Below, piece by piece: positions 36,538 to 48,284 of a stretch of DNA of 64,000 nt. Origin of the DNA: Epinephelus fuscoguttatus (lineage: Eukaryota; Chordata; Actinopteri; Perciformes; Serranidae); the NCBI RefSeq assembly GCF_011397635.1, contig NC_064754.1:32778543-32842542 (forward strand). The letters run 5' to 3'. Below the pieces are notes generated by a model, which did not search any database, was not told the origin of the DNA, and saw only the letters and a list, made by a program, of their open reading frames with translations. The position numbers and the translations under genes were made by a program. Numbering within the stretch: the stretch's first letter is position 1; each line of letters starts with the position of its first letter.

Positions 36538-38424
36538 TGGAGCTTTTTGCCAACATTGCCTCTTAGAGACAGTAATGATAATGATAATCAGTCAATGCAC
36601 ATTTAAGCTATTCAAGAAAGATATATGTACTGTATTTGCAGTATACTAAATTGAAATGTTGCAGACTATGACGCTGAGTAACAGAAGCATCATAATTAAA
36701 GGGAATACATTTAGAATAATAGAAAGTACAGTCTAAACAGTGTGAGGAAGTTGGCCAAAACAAGTGTTAAATGATTTTAGAAGACACAACAATACATAGT
36801 AAAACCACATCACAGGCTAAAGTAAACCAAGCGTACCTGACGTGCGCCTCCGCACCCTCCTGCTATTTGCTCTCGGTCTGTTTCAATGAAAGAGTGTTAC
36901 CTGACATATTGCAGATGAAAGATTCACACCGGTGCACATATTTTCAACCCTGTTATCATCAACAGTTCAGAAGCAGCCGTAGAACATGTTGTTGAGCAGA
37001 AGGCATCGTGCGGATTCCACGTCAAATACCCATCTAACTACTGTCTTCAGCTCATATCCACAAACCACAAATTACAAACAGCATGGAATAAAACTGGGCA
37101 GAGAAGGAAAGATTTGCATTTTTGTTAGTTTACAGTGGGTGTTGTCATTACGATTTTCATCGGCCCTAAGGTCACAAAACAGTGCACGTAAAAAATAATT
37201 CCCTTTCAAGTCATGTAAACATATCAACAGGCCATAGTTGGTGGTGCAAGAGTTTTGAAATCAGTGTTTGTCTATAAGTGCAAACTGTTTCTACCTTATA
37301 ACTTTAATTAATTTAGCTGACTGAATTATGCACCTGGGTCTCCATAAATGCACGTTGACACACCTGACACACACAGAGGGAAAATAAACAAGTACCTCAG
37401 TTGAACCTGCAGGTGTGTTCTCTGATTGTTTTTAAACCTGGTCAGGAAATGCTCATTGTGACGATGAAATCGAGCAGAATAACCGCCTAAGCTGGTGGAG
37501 ATGAACATCCTCTGTAGGGCAGTAAGTGAGTTTAAGTTCATTTCCTGGTTTTATTTGTACTGTGTGAAATCCCTGGGCTCTTATTTCTGAGCGTCGAATG
37601 ACTGAAGGGAAGCAGTCAAGAAAGAACGAAATACTGCAGCCGCACATCCTTTAAATATTTTGTATTTAAAAAAGTTATTTAAAATATGGGAGAATGATTT
37701 CTTAGAAATTCAAACAAGACTCAGTGTCTACAACCATGCTTGCTGGTTTGTGAGGCTGTGCTAAGCATGCTAACAGGCTTACAGTGAGGATGTTACCATG
37801 CCCTTGTACAGCATAATGGTAACCATATTAGTGTGTTAGCATGCTAATAGAACTAGCAATAAACCCAAAGTACAACTAAGGCTACTGGGAAAGCACTTGT
37901 TTTTTCAGGTATTTAAACCCAATTATTGGATAAACTGAAATTTTGACCAGATGATGGTGTTAGATGAAAAGTCAGGGGATCATCAAAGTAATTAGGGTTA
38001 ATTCTCAGGGCACCGTGGGTGTCTATAGCAAATTTAATGGCAATCTATCAAGCATGGCTATAAAGATTAGGTGATCCAGCCACAGAAGCTCTGGGAAAGT
38101 GGAAATAGACTTTTCTTTAACATAACATTGTGAAGTAAGTGTTAATTGCACAATGTAATGGCTAAAGACTACTGACACAACCTGTGTTTAGACTAGTTTC
38201 CATAAGCCTCACTTTTACTATGCAGTTCTGTCTGCCACAAATTACAATTTCCCTGGAAAATGAAGGCTCAATTTTTGGCACACAGAAAGTGCACCAACCA
38301 ACCATAACAGGAAGAAAAAAGAGCTTTTGTTTTCCTGGTAGCTATCGGTAGCTATCCCCAGAGTATCAGTGTAAGTTTTTTTGTTATTATCCCTAGCAAC
38401 AGAATGGTGGATGGGGGAACAAAC
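36538..38424. other. Gene-free sequence
   Basis: AT-rich. 'gctaagcatgctaacaggct' and neighbouring GCTAAC/GTTAGC blocks at 37755-37850 suggest an old repeat. Nothing coding is supported. Confidence 0.5.
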
Positions 38425-39090
38425 TTTTATCAAATTAACTTTTTTGCATATTTGCTGAAACTGTCACTTTATTCACGAAGTACAAAATGACAAAGATAAT
38501 CTGTGAATAATCACTTTACCCTGCCCGCTGATGTCATTGCCGCATGTGAACGACAACAACCAATCAATACTCAGCTGTCAATCAAGTCTCATGAACTGTG
38601 GTCAAACTGTCAAACTAGGCAGCGCTGATCAAATATGAATGAAGATTTTGTTATTGCATTGCCTGTTTCTTGCCTCAAATGTTTTCAGAAACATATTTTA
38701 GTGTACTGTTTAGCTGTAAAATGAGAGAGTTGTTCAGGCGGGTAGGCGTCGCTTGACTATTATCAACACAGCAGCTGGGTAAAAACAACCCTCTCATTTT
38801 ACAGCTAAAGAGTACACTAAAATATGTTTCAGAAACATCTGACATGAGAAACAGGCAATGCAGTAACAGAATCTTGATTCATATTTGATCAACACTGCCT
38901 AGTTTGACTGTTTGACCACAGTTCAGGAGCAACGATTGACATTACTGACCCCTCAGCTCTGATTTATTGTTTTCTAACAATTCTAACAAATGTCATTAGA
39001 GGCAATAGGAGAAGGAAGGATGTGATTTTTCATAGATTATCTGTTTCATATAATAGTTTGTGGATGTAGCGACAATTTCAGCTCTTTTGA
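38425..39090. repeat. Large fold-back: two ~300-bp units head to head
   Basis: The left arm (about 38425-38735) and right arm (about 38784-39090) are reverse complements around a loop of about 48 bp. Matching blocks include 'cctagtttgac' (rc of 'gtcaaactagg'), 'tttagctgtaaaatgagag', 'acatattttagtgtact', 'gatcaaatatgaat' and, at the outer ends, 'agataatctgtgaa'. The outer part of the unit also occurs once at 46070-46200. A transcript would form a hairpin with roughly 300-bp arms. Confidence 0.8.
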
Positions 39091-39969
39091 TAAAATAATG
39101 CCAACTGTAGCTTCAATGAAACCCTTCATTATTTTCTTCAGCTTTTGTGTGTTTTCTCTCTTCTTCTGTATCAAACTGTTTTTAATTTTCTTTTAAAACT
39201 TCCTGTAATCTATGCAAGCTCACTGGAAGTGAAATGGTAACTCGAGCACGAGGGGAAGTGCAGAGAAAGAGGTATTGGGAAGGGGAAAGAAGGGATTAGA
39301 GATGAGACAGCAGACACTTACTCCCCTGTGACCCTCCACCCTTGTGGTGTAAAATCATTTATGTGGCTTACGGCGGACATGTTCGCTCAATGCTATGGAT
39401 TCACAGACAAATTCACTCTTAAATTCTTAAAAGGAGCAGAAACATCCATTAAGTTGCCAGGCGAGGAGGGGACAGGGAGGGAGAGGGTGACAGAGGGAGA
39501 GAGGGAAAGACTGTCACAATGAAGACAGAGGGGAAGCCTGAAAGATATACCATGATACAATAAAGAAGAATTAATGCAAACACGTGGTATGTACTATACT
39601 GTATTTTTGATGTGTTGGACGTACTGTATTACAGTAGGTCCCACAACAATTGGGGCATGACTTTACCTGTTTCTGTGGGAAATGAATCATCTTTGCTGAA
39701 TTAGGACTCATTAATATATAACCTTTGAAATTACGATAAAAACCCAGATTATAACAAATTTAGGTAACAATGCATTTAGATTTTATGTACTCATTTGTAT
39801 GTTGCATGTTAGCAACCCACAAACCCAAACAACCAACATTACCTCCTGATAATTATACATGTGGAGCAATTTAGTGACTAGTTTCCTGCTCAAGGACACT
39901 GGCAGGTAGAGAAGAAGGGCAGGAAATTGAACCACCAATCCAATAGTCAATGTAAGTTTGGGAAAAAGT
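39091..39969. other. Gene-free sequence
   Basis: No gene. A purine-rich GGGAGAGG tract lies at 39470-39510. Confidence 0.5.
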
Positions 39970-40320
39970 CAAGATAATTTTATATCTATATATCACAAAT
40001 CACAAATTTGCTTCTAGAGGCTTCGCAATCTGTTCAGCATGCTCTCTGTTTCACTCATAGACTCATGATTTGAATAAGGGAAAAAGAAAAAAAATGGAAG
40101 AAACCACAGGAAGAGCATCAGAGGAGGGATCATTCTCCCTGGATGGACAGTCTTGCAATAGAGGCTGTGTGTACAGAATAGACCAACATAGTAAAATTAC
40201 ACTAAACAGTACTTTTTCACTTTCCTGCAGAGAGTTAGATAAGAAGATTGATACCACTCTCATGTCTATGTGTTACGGATGCAGCTAGAGACAGGAGGAG
40301 GTTTTCTTAGCTTAGCATAT
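39970..40320 (+). repeat. Diverged dispersed repeats (copy B of the 34.7-kb family, then copy 2 of the 1.6-kb family)
   Basis: 39970-40210 aligns with 34715-34990. From about 40225 the sequence switches to the 1640-2145 family ('gataccactctcatgtct', then 'agcttagcat'). The second family resumes at about 40615-40700. Two elements are abutted or nested. Confidence 0.5.
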
Positions 40321-40713
40321 AGACCGGGAGAATATAGCCTGGCTGTAGGCAAAGATTAAGGGTGGATGGAGATGGGGTTGGGGGTTGGAGGTGTAAAATA
40401 CCTCAGTATTTAGAACATGTGCTTGACCACCCCAATAAAAACACGCAAGTAGCAGAGAACTTTTATTTTTGGAGAATTGTTGCATAAGAATTTAACAGAA
40501 TGCAGGATATCAAGTGTTTCTGGGCTCAAAATTTCCATGGGGAGGACCCCCAACCCTCTGTTTCATATGTGCCCCCCTCAATGTTGAAACAATTGTATGT
40601 TCTAGAGCCTAAACTGTTAAGTTTACCAGTTATCGTGCTTTATCTTGTTTGTTTAATCTGCACAAAACAGAAATGTAAAAATGACAATTTATGGTTTTAT
40701 GGGGAATTCCAAC

Positions 40714-41303
40714 CAGGTCTCACTCCAAAGTCGTCGAAATCTGGCGTTTGGGCAGTGACTTCTGGCGTCAGGCACAGACGAAAAAAGGCCTTTCACATTA
40801 CCATGATATGCACCTGGTTGCCGTTATAATTTAACGTGGTGGGACAAGAACAAAAGTTAAGGTGGAAAAAGTCCAAGTAGGGCTGGAGGGGTGGTGGATG
40901 GGTCCAACAACCACTGACTTTTACCTGGGAGGGCGGTGTTCACTTCCTGTAGGATTGTAAAGCCAAACCTTGTTCTTTTTTCCTAAACCCAACCATATGC
41001 TTTTGTTGTCTAAACCTAACCATGTGTGTCTGTTGGCTAAATGCAACCATGTGTGTTCATTGTTGAAGGAAAAAAATGTGATGTTGTACCAACATAGTGC
41101 ATTTATTTTGAAAGAGACTGTATGTAAATGTTACATTTCCTGTGAAAACGGAAGTGTATTTTAAAACGAACACACAATGCATGTAACAGGCTGAACTTGA
41201 CATGGTGTCCCAGGACGTAACAACCAACGCACCCGGGGTACCTTGCACATCGTATCTGGACGTGGAAGGTCCATGACCAAACGTTGATATGTGACGAGGT
41301 CGA
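40714..41303 (+). repeat. Dispersed element, inverted partner of 47727-48284
   Basis: Begins 'caggtctcactccaaagtc' and ends 'gatatgtgacgaggtc'. Landmark strings 'tgaaagagactgtatgtaaa', 'gttgaaggaaaaaaatgtga' and 'cctgggagggcggtgttc' all recur reverse-complemented in the partner. About 590 bp, no protein; a non-autonomous element of unknown class. Confidence 0.7.
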
Positions 41304-41993
41304 GGTTGGCATCAGAATATGTTCGGAATTCTGTACAGTCTCCACTGGTTGCCTGTAGTAGAAAGCTTTAAAGCTGCTTGTAGGTGCATTTTTCCTAAAG
41401 TATTTTTAACTTTTCTGTAAACGGTTGACTCATTTTACCAACTGCTACAGACCTGCTTTCTAAGGGGCTTAGGGGTAATATAAAACCATCACACTACTTC
41501 TGCCTTTGTTTCATAATGTGCACAGCCACAGGTCCTGGTACAAGTAACAACGTAAGTACATGTATATCTTGAACGCAACATCTTGACCAATCAGCCACAA
41601 ATCACCCTTTTTTAAAGCCAGTTGGATTCTTTTTTGTATTATTTATTGTCCTTCTGGGCTCAAGAGCATGAAAGGTCCCTTTTGCAGTATTTAGGCAGCC
41701 CGGCTTGAACCTACTGAGTCACACGTTCTTCATCACTGGAGGAAATCAAGCAGCGACAATAATGTATTACTTTACAAAAAAACAAACAAAAAAAGATTAT
41801 TCATCACAAACAGCATGGAATGGACATAATGATTAAAAATTGACGACATTCTTTAAATAAATTCACACCTTGAGGGATCAAAGCCCCCAGGACCCTCCTA
41901 AATACTCAGCAGACCCTGAATTCAATAATGGCCAAAGCTGTATTTTTATTATCAGCCTTCACGGGTAGTCTAACACCACTCAGCCTCTGGGGG

Positions 41994-42028
<35 letters not shown>

Positions 42029-43489
42029 GTGGAAGTAATTAAAGCAAGTGGAGCTAAATTGAAGTATATTGAACTCATCTCTCACACGCTCCCGCTCTGT
42101 CGATAGATCACTCGCCAAGTGCTATCGACCGCTGCAAAGACTTCCCTCTGCAAAACACTCCTCTCTGCAGTGTGCGTATGAGTGTGCGTGATGTGAGTGA
42201 GTGAATGAATGAGAGGAAGGGACAGAGGCAGAGGACAGGAGAATCCAGAGAGAGAGAGGGAGAGAGAGAAAGTGATGCTCTGTGCAGCAGAATTTGCAAA
42301 AACTAATTTTAGGATTGCCCTTCATGCTATTCTCGCTCTTCACCCCTCATTTCCCCTACTCTCACTCTCTCTCTCTTTTTCTCATATTTTCCTGTCACCT
42401 CATCTGCCCTACTCATGCTCTCCACCTCCCTGTTTTCTCCTTTTTCTCTAAATCCCTTTATCTCCATCTATCTTGTGGGAGGGGTAATGATTTTAACTAA
42501 ATGAGAGTCTTGCACTTCCCCACCCCACTAGATTAGCGGATCAATGGAACAGCATTTGTGTGTCGAGATGCCCGTGTGAGTGTTTGTTCCGTCCACACAG
42601 ACTGTATAGTCATCATAAATACCCAGCATCCCAGGTGACTCCGCACTGCACCGAGGACAAAGCCCTGCCGATGAGAAACGACAAGAAAAAAAAATGATGG
42701 CAGAGATTTTCCAGAAACGGCAGGGGAGTAGAAAGCTATGGATTTTTACTGAATAATCGGTAGGAATTCTCCACAAGGTCTTGACATGACAAATGTGTGT
42801 CAAACACACCATCAATGGCAGAGGAGAAGAACGCCTCTGCTGCTCTGTTGAAATGCCTTTCCCCTCTGCTTGATGTGAATTCAATTGGAGTTGAATTGAT
42901 TATCTCCTATTTGTGATCAATCCTAAGTGGGTTTGCATCTACTGGCTCAGTCCCTCAACTGTGTGACCGCTCCTCTAAACCTTTTTCTCCACCATTTATT
43001 CTCTTTGCCCACTTTCTCTCTCTATGTGTTGATTTTGATGTGTTTGATATGATGGAAACATTTGGCAGGCTGGGTGTTAATAACACAATTTTGGTGAGAG
43101 CTGATTAATGTATATGTATTAATGTATAATGTACAAAATGTCCCCTGTAAGCAAACCTCGATGGATGGCTAAGTGAAACAAAGTCAGCTACAGAAATTAA
43201 GTGAGGTGGCACAAGGTTAATCTGATACATAAAAATAAAGTGAGAACAAAATGAACAGGCCTTAATATGACAAACATTCATTTTAATGAAGGTTGGGGGG
43301 CATTTGCCATTAAGTTTCTCAGACTGCTTGGGGCTTTTGAATTTTATATTTCTAACAGTTACATTTAGTTGGCTAACACTATCCATATGGTAATCCCAGC
43401 CATCCTATTGCTGCCATTTGCACATATTGTAGAAAGAAGTCCTCTTAAGTACTTTGACAGTAACTAAAATACAGGATTTTGCTGAATTG

Positions 43490-43490
<1 letters not shown>
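41304..43490. other. Gene-free sequence
   Basis: Contains a CA microsatellite (41996-42026), a GA tract (42248-42268) and a CT-rich block (42355-42465). 42530-43080 is non-repetitive and could hold conserved non-coding sequence, but shows no exon. Confidence 0.5.
41996..42026. repeat. (CA)n microsatellite
   Basis: About 15 CA units. Confidence 0.95.
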
Positions 43491-43493
<3 letters not shown>

Positions 43494-43545
<52 letters not shown>

Positions 43546-43546
43546 A
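43494..43546. repeat. (TA)n microsatellite
   Basis: About 24 TA units, self-complementary and able to form a cruciform. It lies about 165 bp upstream of the SINE-like element. Confidence 0.95.
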
Positions 43547-43710
43547 GATCCTGATGACAATAAAGTTGCTTTACATTCAGTGTTTCTCACCAAAACACGT
43601 TTATCCTTGAGGCCTAACACATATTAAATCGATGTCCTTCTTCATGAAGCCCTTTCAAATAACAACTGAAGAGGACCTAATCGGCTAATTTTCACGTTCA
43701 TACTTGTATT

Positions 43711-44080
43711 TTGGGCGGCACTGTGGTTCTGTGTTAGCATTGTTGCCTCATAGCCAGATGGTTCCAGGTTGAACCCAGGCTGGGGGGTTCGAACCCAGGG
43801 TGGGAGACTCCTTAGTTTGCATGTTCTCCCCATGTCAGCGTGGTTTTTCTCTGGGTACTCCAGCTTCCTCCCACAGTCCAAAGACATGCAGGTTAACTGG
43901 TGACTCTAAATTGGCCGTAGGTGTGAATGTGAGTGTGAATGTTTCTCTGTCTCTATGTGTCAGCCCTGTGATAGTCTGGTGACCTGTCCAGGGTGTACCC
44001 TGCCTCTTGCCCAATATCACCTGAGATAAGTTCCAACCCCCCTGTGACCCCTTACAGCATATGGAAAATGAAATGATTAA
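43711..44080 (+). mobile_element. SINE-like element (GGCGGCAC... family)
   Basis: Begins GGGCGGCACTGTGGTTCTGT, with a Pol III B-box-like GGTTCGAACCC at 43786-43796, then the familiar fish-repeat body (TTTGCATGTTCTCCCC, CTTCCTCCCACAGTCCAAAG, CTAAATTGGCCGTAG) and a 3' end near 'ggaaaatgaaatgattaatg'. Around the B box, GAACCCAGGCTGGGGGGTTC is a local near-duplication. One full-looking copy; its exact family name is not certain. Confidence 0.65.
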
Positions 44081-44454
44081 TGAACTTGTTTTTTGGGTCT
44101 GTACTAGAACATGTTTACATGCTTCAATGTTAAAAAAAATACATTTTATTTTCCTCATGGTCAGCGTTTCAGAGTCTTCCCCATCAATGCTCTCACTTTC
44201 TGTGCGCCGTCATTGCATCTGGTGACTGACTGTAATGGAATACAGCTGCACTTTGGACAGTGAAAAACCAAACTCTACACAATCGGACATGTTCCAGCAG
44301 GCATATGATCCAAAGTTGGAGAAAAATTAAAAACACTGATTTAGATTGAATGTTTAATATGATAATCAGATATTGTAGCCTTAAATATATGACAGAACTG
44401 TCCCCTTAAATCACGTGTATGCTCATTTCTACGTGTAGAATCTGATTTCCCAAT

Positions 44455-44494
44455 TTCTTCTTCTTCTTCTTCTTCTTCTTCTTCTTCTTCTTCT
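44455..44494. repeat. (TTC)n microsatellite
   Basis: About 13 TTC units, a pure polypurine/polypyrimidine mirror-type tract. Confidence 0.95.
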
Positions 44495-45558
44495 CATTTA
44501 GGATCACTTCTGACTGGGCATTCCAATTCACTACTCGACTTGTAATAACAGGCAACCCATTTTTTTTTTTAAATCAGAGAAACAGAAACCTCAACCACAC
44601 AGAGTTGGCCTGTTTTCTGTAGGTGCCAGCAGTTAGCATAGTTATCTTGCTAAAGTAGCTTTTATTCCTACAATAGAAGTGTACGTAAGCAGTGTAGGGA
44701 GAAGGGGCCAAGTTTGAATGTTATCTCCACAAACAGCAACCGACAGTTTCTGCACAGTACATCTTTAAAGGTCTTCTTTTCAAAGGTTAGTAGCATAATC
44801 TCTGATGTTTTTTGTCTTTATATTTTTCCTGTTTGCCAGGCTGCTTGTGTTAACAGCAAGTAGCCTGACTCTGCCTTAAGTTTAATATAAAAAAAAGTGA
44901 TGTGTTGACCATATTTGGCAGTCAGGTTTCTGTATGTAATGTGTCTGCACGTGCACAAGCAAGATGAATGTCGTACAGGTAAGATTTATCAGTGTGTATT
45001 GTGTGAAGTTGTGCATGCACTTGTTTAATAAATACTAATTTTCTTATTTGTATGGACACGTCCTGCACACTTCCTTAACATCCTAACATAACTTTGACCC
45101 CCTGCACTGTTTACATTAGTGTTTACATCAGCAGAACACTTTGTTTTGCTTGCACTACACATTTGTATTAAAGCACTCTGCAGTTGGCTGGACTTTGCAT
45201 CACACCACCTGCATGCTTAGCACAAACATGTGGGAGCTAACATGCAATACATGTGAAACAGGAATGCACTCAATTACACATAGCCCCCTAGTGTTAAAGG
45301 AACAAAAAATACATTTCATGAATGTTTAGAATTTAATACACTGATGTATACCATCCTGTGGAGTTCAAACAGCCAGTCAGTGCTGTTCAGCCTCACACAC
45401 ACGCACACATCTACACACGTCCATGCATGCAGTGTGTAGCTTTGTGTTCGGTGTGGAAGGCCTATCAAAGCATTGTGGTTTCCTCCTGTTGGTGTGACAG
45501 CTCTTAAGCCTCACACATGAAAGACTGACAGGGAAGTTTTATTACACCTTTTCTCAAA

Positions 45559-45612
<54 letters not shown>

Positions 45613-46069
45613 CCGTGTTCTCAGCTGGGAGAGGTGTAGACAACAGTCAGGCTGAGTAGTTGCTGCCAGACTTTCAGGACAAAACATGGCTTCACAACAA
45701 CACAGTTGTCCTCGACGCTTTTATCTGTTGCTCTTTTATGAAACATGTAGCTGTCAGTGCAAACACGAAGGATTAATCCTTACACACACACACGCAGACA
45801 CAGACAGGGCTCAGCTGGGCTGGATTTTTGAATATTTCTGGATTAAAGCTTCTGAGAAAGTACAGTACATTGTATGCTGATGCAACAACGTCATGCCAAA
45901 AATATTGAAGTCAAACCACTGACCCAGGGGAAATCTGTGAGTAGAATAATTCATCCCAAGACATTTGAGACATTTGAGTTTAATTACAAATTTAACACTT
46001 TTACTAAAAAAAACATTAATCTTTGGAGGAAAGAGCAGTGCTGTTTCACACAATGACGATCATATTTTC
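44495..46069. other. Gene-free sequence with a long (GT)n tract
   Basis: Includes a (GT)n run of about 48 bp at 45563-45610. No supported exon. Confidence 0.5.
45563..45610. repeat. (GT)n microsatellite
   Basis: About 24 uninterrupted GT units. Confidence 0.95.
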
Positions 46070-46217
46070 AAAGCTACAGTAGGTAATTTTTATAAGTCAT
46101 ATTTGCTGAAACTGTCACTATATCCTGACAGTAATACGTCTGAAAGATAATTTGTGAAAAAATTAAGCTCCTCTGACTTCTCTCAATTCACTTAATAGCA
46201 TTGGCAAGAACTCACCA
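46070..46217 (+). repeat. Single copy of the unit found in the 38.4-39.1 kb fold-back
   Basis: 'atatttgctgaaactgtcac' plus 'aaagataat.tgtgaa' match the outer arm of the 38425-39090 fold-back. It is truncated by the transposon that begins at 46220. Confidence 0.6.
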
Positions 46218-46351
46218 ATAGAGGGTATGCACGTGATGTCACAGCAAGTGGAAGTCGCCGCGGATACGCCCACTGAGTGGCAGAAACGAGTGGCAGCTGC
46301 AGCTGGCAGTGTTAGCTTGAATGCTGCCAAAACTTAAAAACGACATCAAAA

Positions 46352-46529
46352 ATGGGGAAAAGCTGTTGTGCGATAAATTGTACAAACAGGTTTCTCAAGC
46401 AGTTGGAGCAATCTTTTTACAGGCTACCGAAAACCAAAGAAAAGCGAAGCAGATGGATCGCTGCAATTAGGAGAAACAACTGGAATCCAGGCACCAAAAT
46501 CTGGATTTGTGGTTCCCATTTCGTGTCAG
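46352..46529 (+). pseudogene. THAP zinc-finger exon of a transposon protein
   Basis: Starts MGKSCCAINC and has the C2CH THAP arrangement: C6-x3-C10 (or C5), a central W at 35, P46 after a second W, and C53-x2-H56 followed by F. A GTAATG donor follows TCAG, so this is a first coding exon with the rest deleted. THAP domains bind DNA and occur in P-element and ISL2EU-type transposases as well as in host genes. The TIRs around it favour a transposon origin. Confidence 0.65.
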
Positions 46530-46774
46530 GTAATGTTAAGTTCTGCTGTATTTTGGGGTGAAATCATATGTTAAGTTACATACTGTACTGGCTAACGTTA
46601 CTTATCAGTAAAGCTCTTAACGTTAGCATCTTTCATTTAGCTATATTCATCATAACTGAAACGTTTTTGCCTTCATTTGTGTGATTATGAACCTTGTGTT
46701 GTGCCGAGACAAACCCAGTTTTCCAAATAAGGGGGTTTAGCACAAAGCAATTGTAGCTGTGTTGTATGAAGTAC

Positions 46775-46940
46775 CAAAAAGTCATACTTTAGTAAAACTA
46801 AAGATATCGATTTAAAATGTTACTCTGGTAAAAGTGAAAGTCCCCTATAGAAACAGTGCTTGAGTAAAAGTCTCAAAGTATCTGATATTAACTAAGTTAT
46901 ACTTAAATATCAAAAGTACAAGTAGATTAATGATCAGTGG
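46775..46940 (-). repeat. Fragment of the 'tactcaagtact' dispersed repeat
   Basis: Contains 'cttgagtaaaagtctcaaag' and 'caaaaagtcatactttagta' in the same style as 61990-62440. It lies within the ISL2EU-like element, a nested insertion. Confidence 0.45.
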
Positions 46941-47068
46941 AGGATCATTCATTCTCTAGCTGTGTTTCACCTGCACAATTAGTGAGTGGCAGTGTTAGCT
47001 ACAAACAAGGCATGCCTGACAATTAGCTAACTCACAGTTTATATAATATATAGGCTATACATACACAC

Positions 47069-47300
47069 CTGTCCAACCAGAATATCCATCGGTGTTCTCG
47101 TCACTTTAATTTCACCAACAAATCCGGCCTTGAAGTATGACCGAGCGTCGAGGCTTTTATATGCTTTCAGGCTTTGCTTTGTGTATTTTCCCGACGTTGA
47201 AATCAGGTACATATAAATGTCAGGATACCCAATTCCTGGCCACATTTCAATGTCCGTGGACCACTTGTTCTTTGGTATCTCGTGCGGGTATCTCGTGCGG
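47069..47300 (-). pseudogene. Fragment of a YqaJ-type transposon protein
   Basis: The minus strand encodes WPGIGYPDIYMYLISTSGKY then TKQSLKAYKSLDA, a wording I associate with the N-terminus of SWIM/YqaJ-nuclease proteins carried by fish ISL2EU elements. The frame ends at CAG followed by GTGTGT, a plausible donor at 47069. A 13-bp tandem duplication (CGCACGAGATACC twice, 47273-47300 region) lies at its start. No downstream exons are present, so it is inactive. Confidence 0.45.
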
Positions 47301-47726
47301 GACGTAAACGCATACCCTCTATACCTTAACAAAAACAACCAATCAGATCTGAGGAGTCTGTCACGCAGAGTCAATCACAAGTAAACAGAAGAACTAAAAA
47401 GGGTTAAATCGAGCTTGAGTTAAAACAAGAATAAACATCTGAGCGGCTTTTCCGAGGTGGAGAAACGTATGGGACCTGAACGGATTCAAAACCGAAACCA
47501 AAATTGAAGACACACTCTTGAGCTTGACTGAGTGAGAGCAAAGACAATCTGATTGCCATCTGTTTTCCACAGTTACTTTGGGTGTTCCACCATCCGTAAT
47601 TCCTGCTACTGGGCAAAGTAACTGCAAAAATTATAAACTCCTTGGTAACTTGGGTTAGCTATTGATAGCTATCAGGGAATACGCAAGCACTATCCTCTTC
47701 CTGTTTTATCAATACAATCTCTCTCT

Positions 47727-48284
47727 GACCTCATCACATTTTGACATGCTTGGTCATGGAATTTCCACATCCACATACGTCATGCAAGGTACCCTGGCTG
47801 CGTTGGTTGTTGATGTTCTGGGACACAGTGTCAAGTTCTGTCTGTTACATGCATTGTTGTCTTTCAAGATACACTTCTGTTTTCACAGAAAATTTAACGT
47901 TTACATACAGTCTCTTTCAAAATAAAGGCACTATGTTGTTACAACACCACAAATTGATGTTTTTTTCTTTCAACAACTAACACACATGGCTGGGTTTAGG
48001 CAACAAAAAGAACAGGGTCTGGCTTTAGAATGTTACAGGACACGAACACCGCTCTCCTGGGTGAAAGTCGATGTTTGTTGGACCCATCCACCAACTCTCC
48101 AGCCCACCCTACTTGGACTTTAGCTGCCTTAGCTTTCGTCCTTGTTCTGCTGCCTTTCCCCCCTGGCGCTGCCAGGCGCTGTTAAACTATAACAGCAATG
48201 GGCCACATATGATGCCAACGTTAGGGACACCTTTTTTTGTTGGTTTCTGATGCTGCAAGTCATGACTTCAGAGTGAGACCAGGC
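47727..48284 (-). repeat. Dispersed element, inverted partner of 40714-41303
   Basis: Reverse-complement copy. 'acatacagtctctttcaaaa', 'gaacaccgctctcctgggtg' and 'cagagtgagaccagg' mirror the first copy. About 560 bp. Confidence 0.7.

Larger units (their letters stand above)
46220..47320 (+). mobile_element. Internally deleted ISL2EU-like DNA transposon
   Basis: Inverted ends AGAGGGTATGC at 46220-46230 and its complement at 47310-47320, with weaker similarity further in (CACGTGATGTCAC versus CGTTTACGTCCCG), flanked on both sides by AT, a 2-bp target duplication as I recall for ISL2EU elements. It carries a THAP exon on the plus strand and a YqaJ-protein-like fragment on the minus strand, facing each other. 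At 1.1 kb it is far too short for an autonomous copy, and a piece of the 'tactcaagtact' repeat sits inside it (46775-46940). Confidence 0.6.

Noticed and set aside
43740..43800. tRNA gene suggested by the GGTTCGAACCC B box
   Set aside because: No cloverleaf with a proper acceptor stem and anticodon arm could be drawn; it fits the tRNA-like head of a SINE.
47321..47627. Extension of the YqaJ-like minus-strand frame and a second frame upstream
   Set aside because: These lie outside the transposon's right inverted end at 47320 and start at TTG codons; no similarity to transposon or host proteins was recognised.
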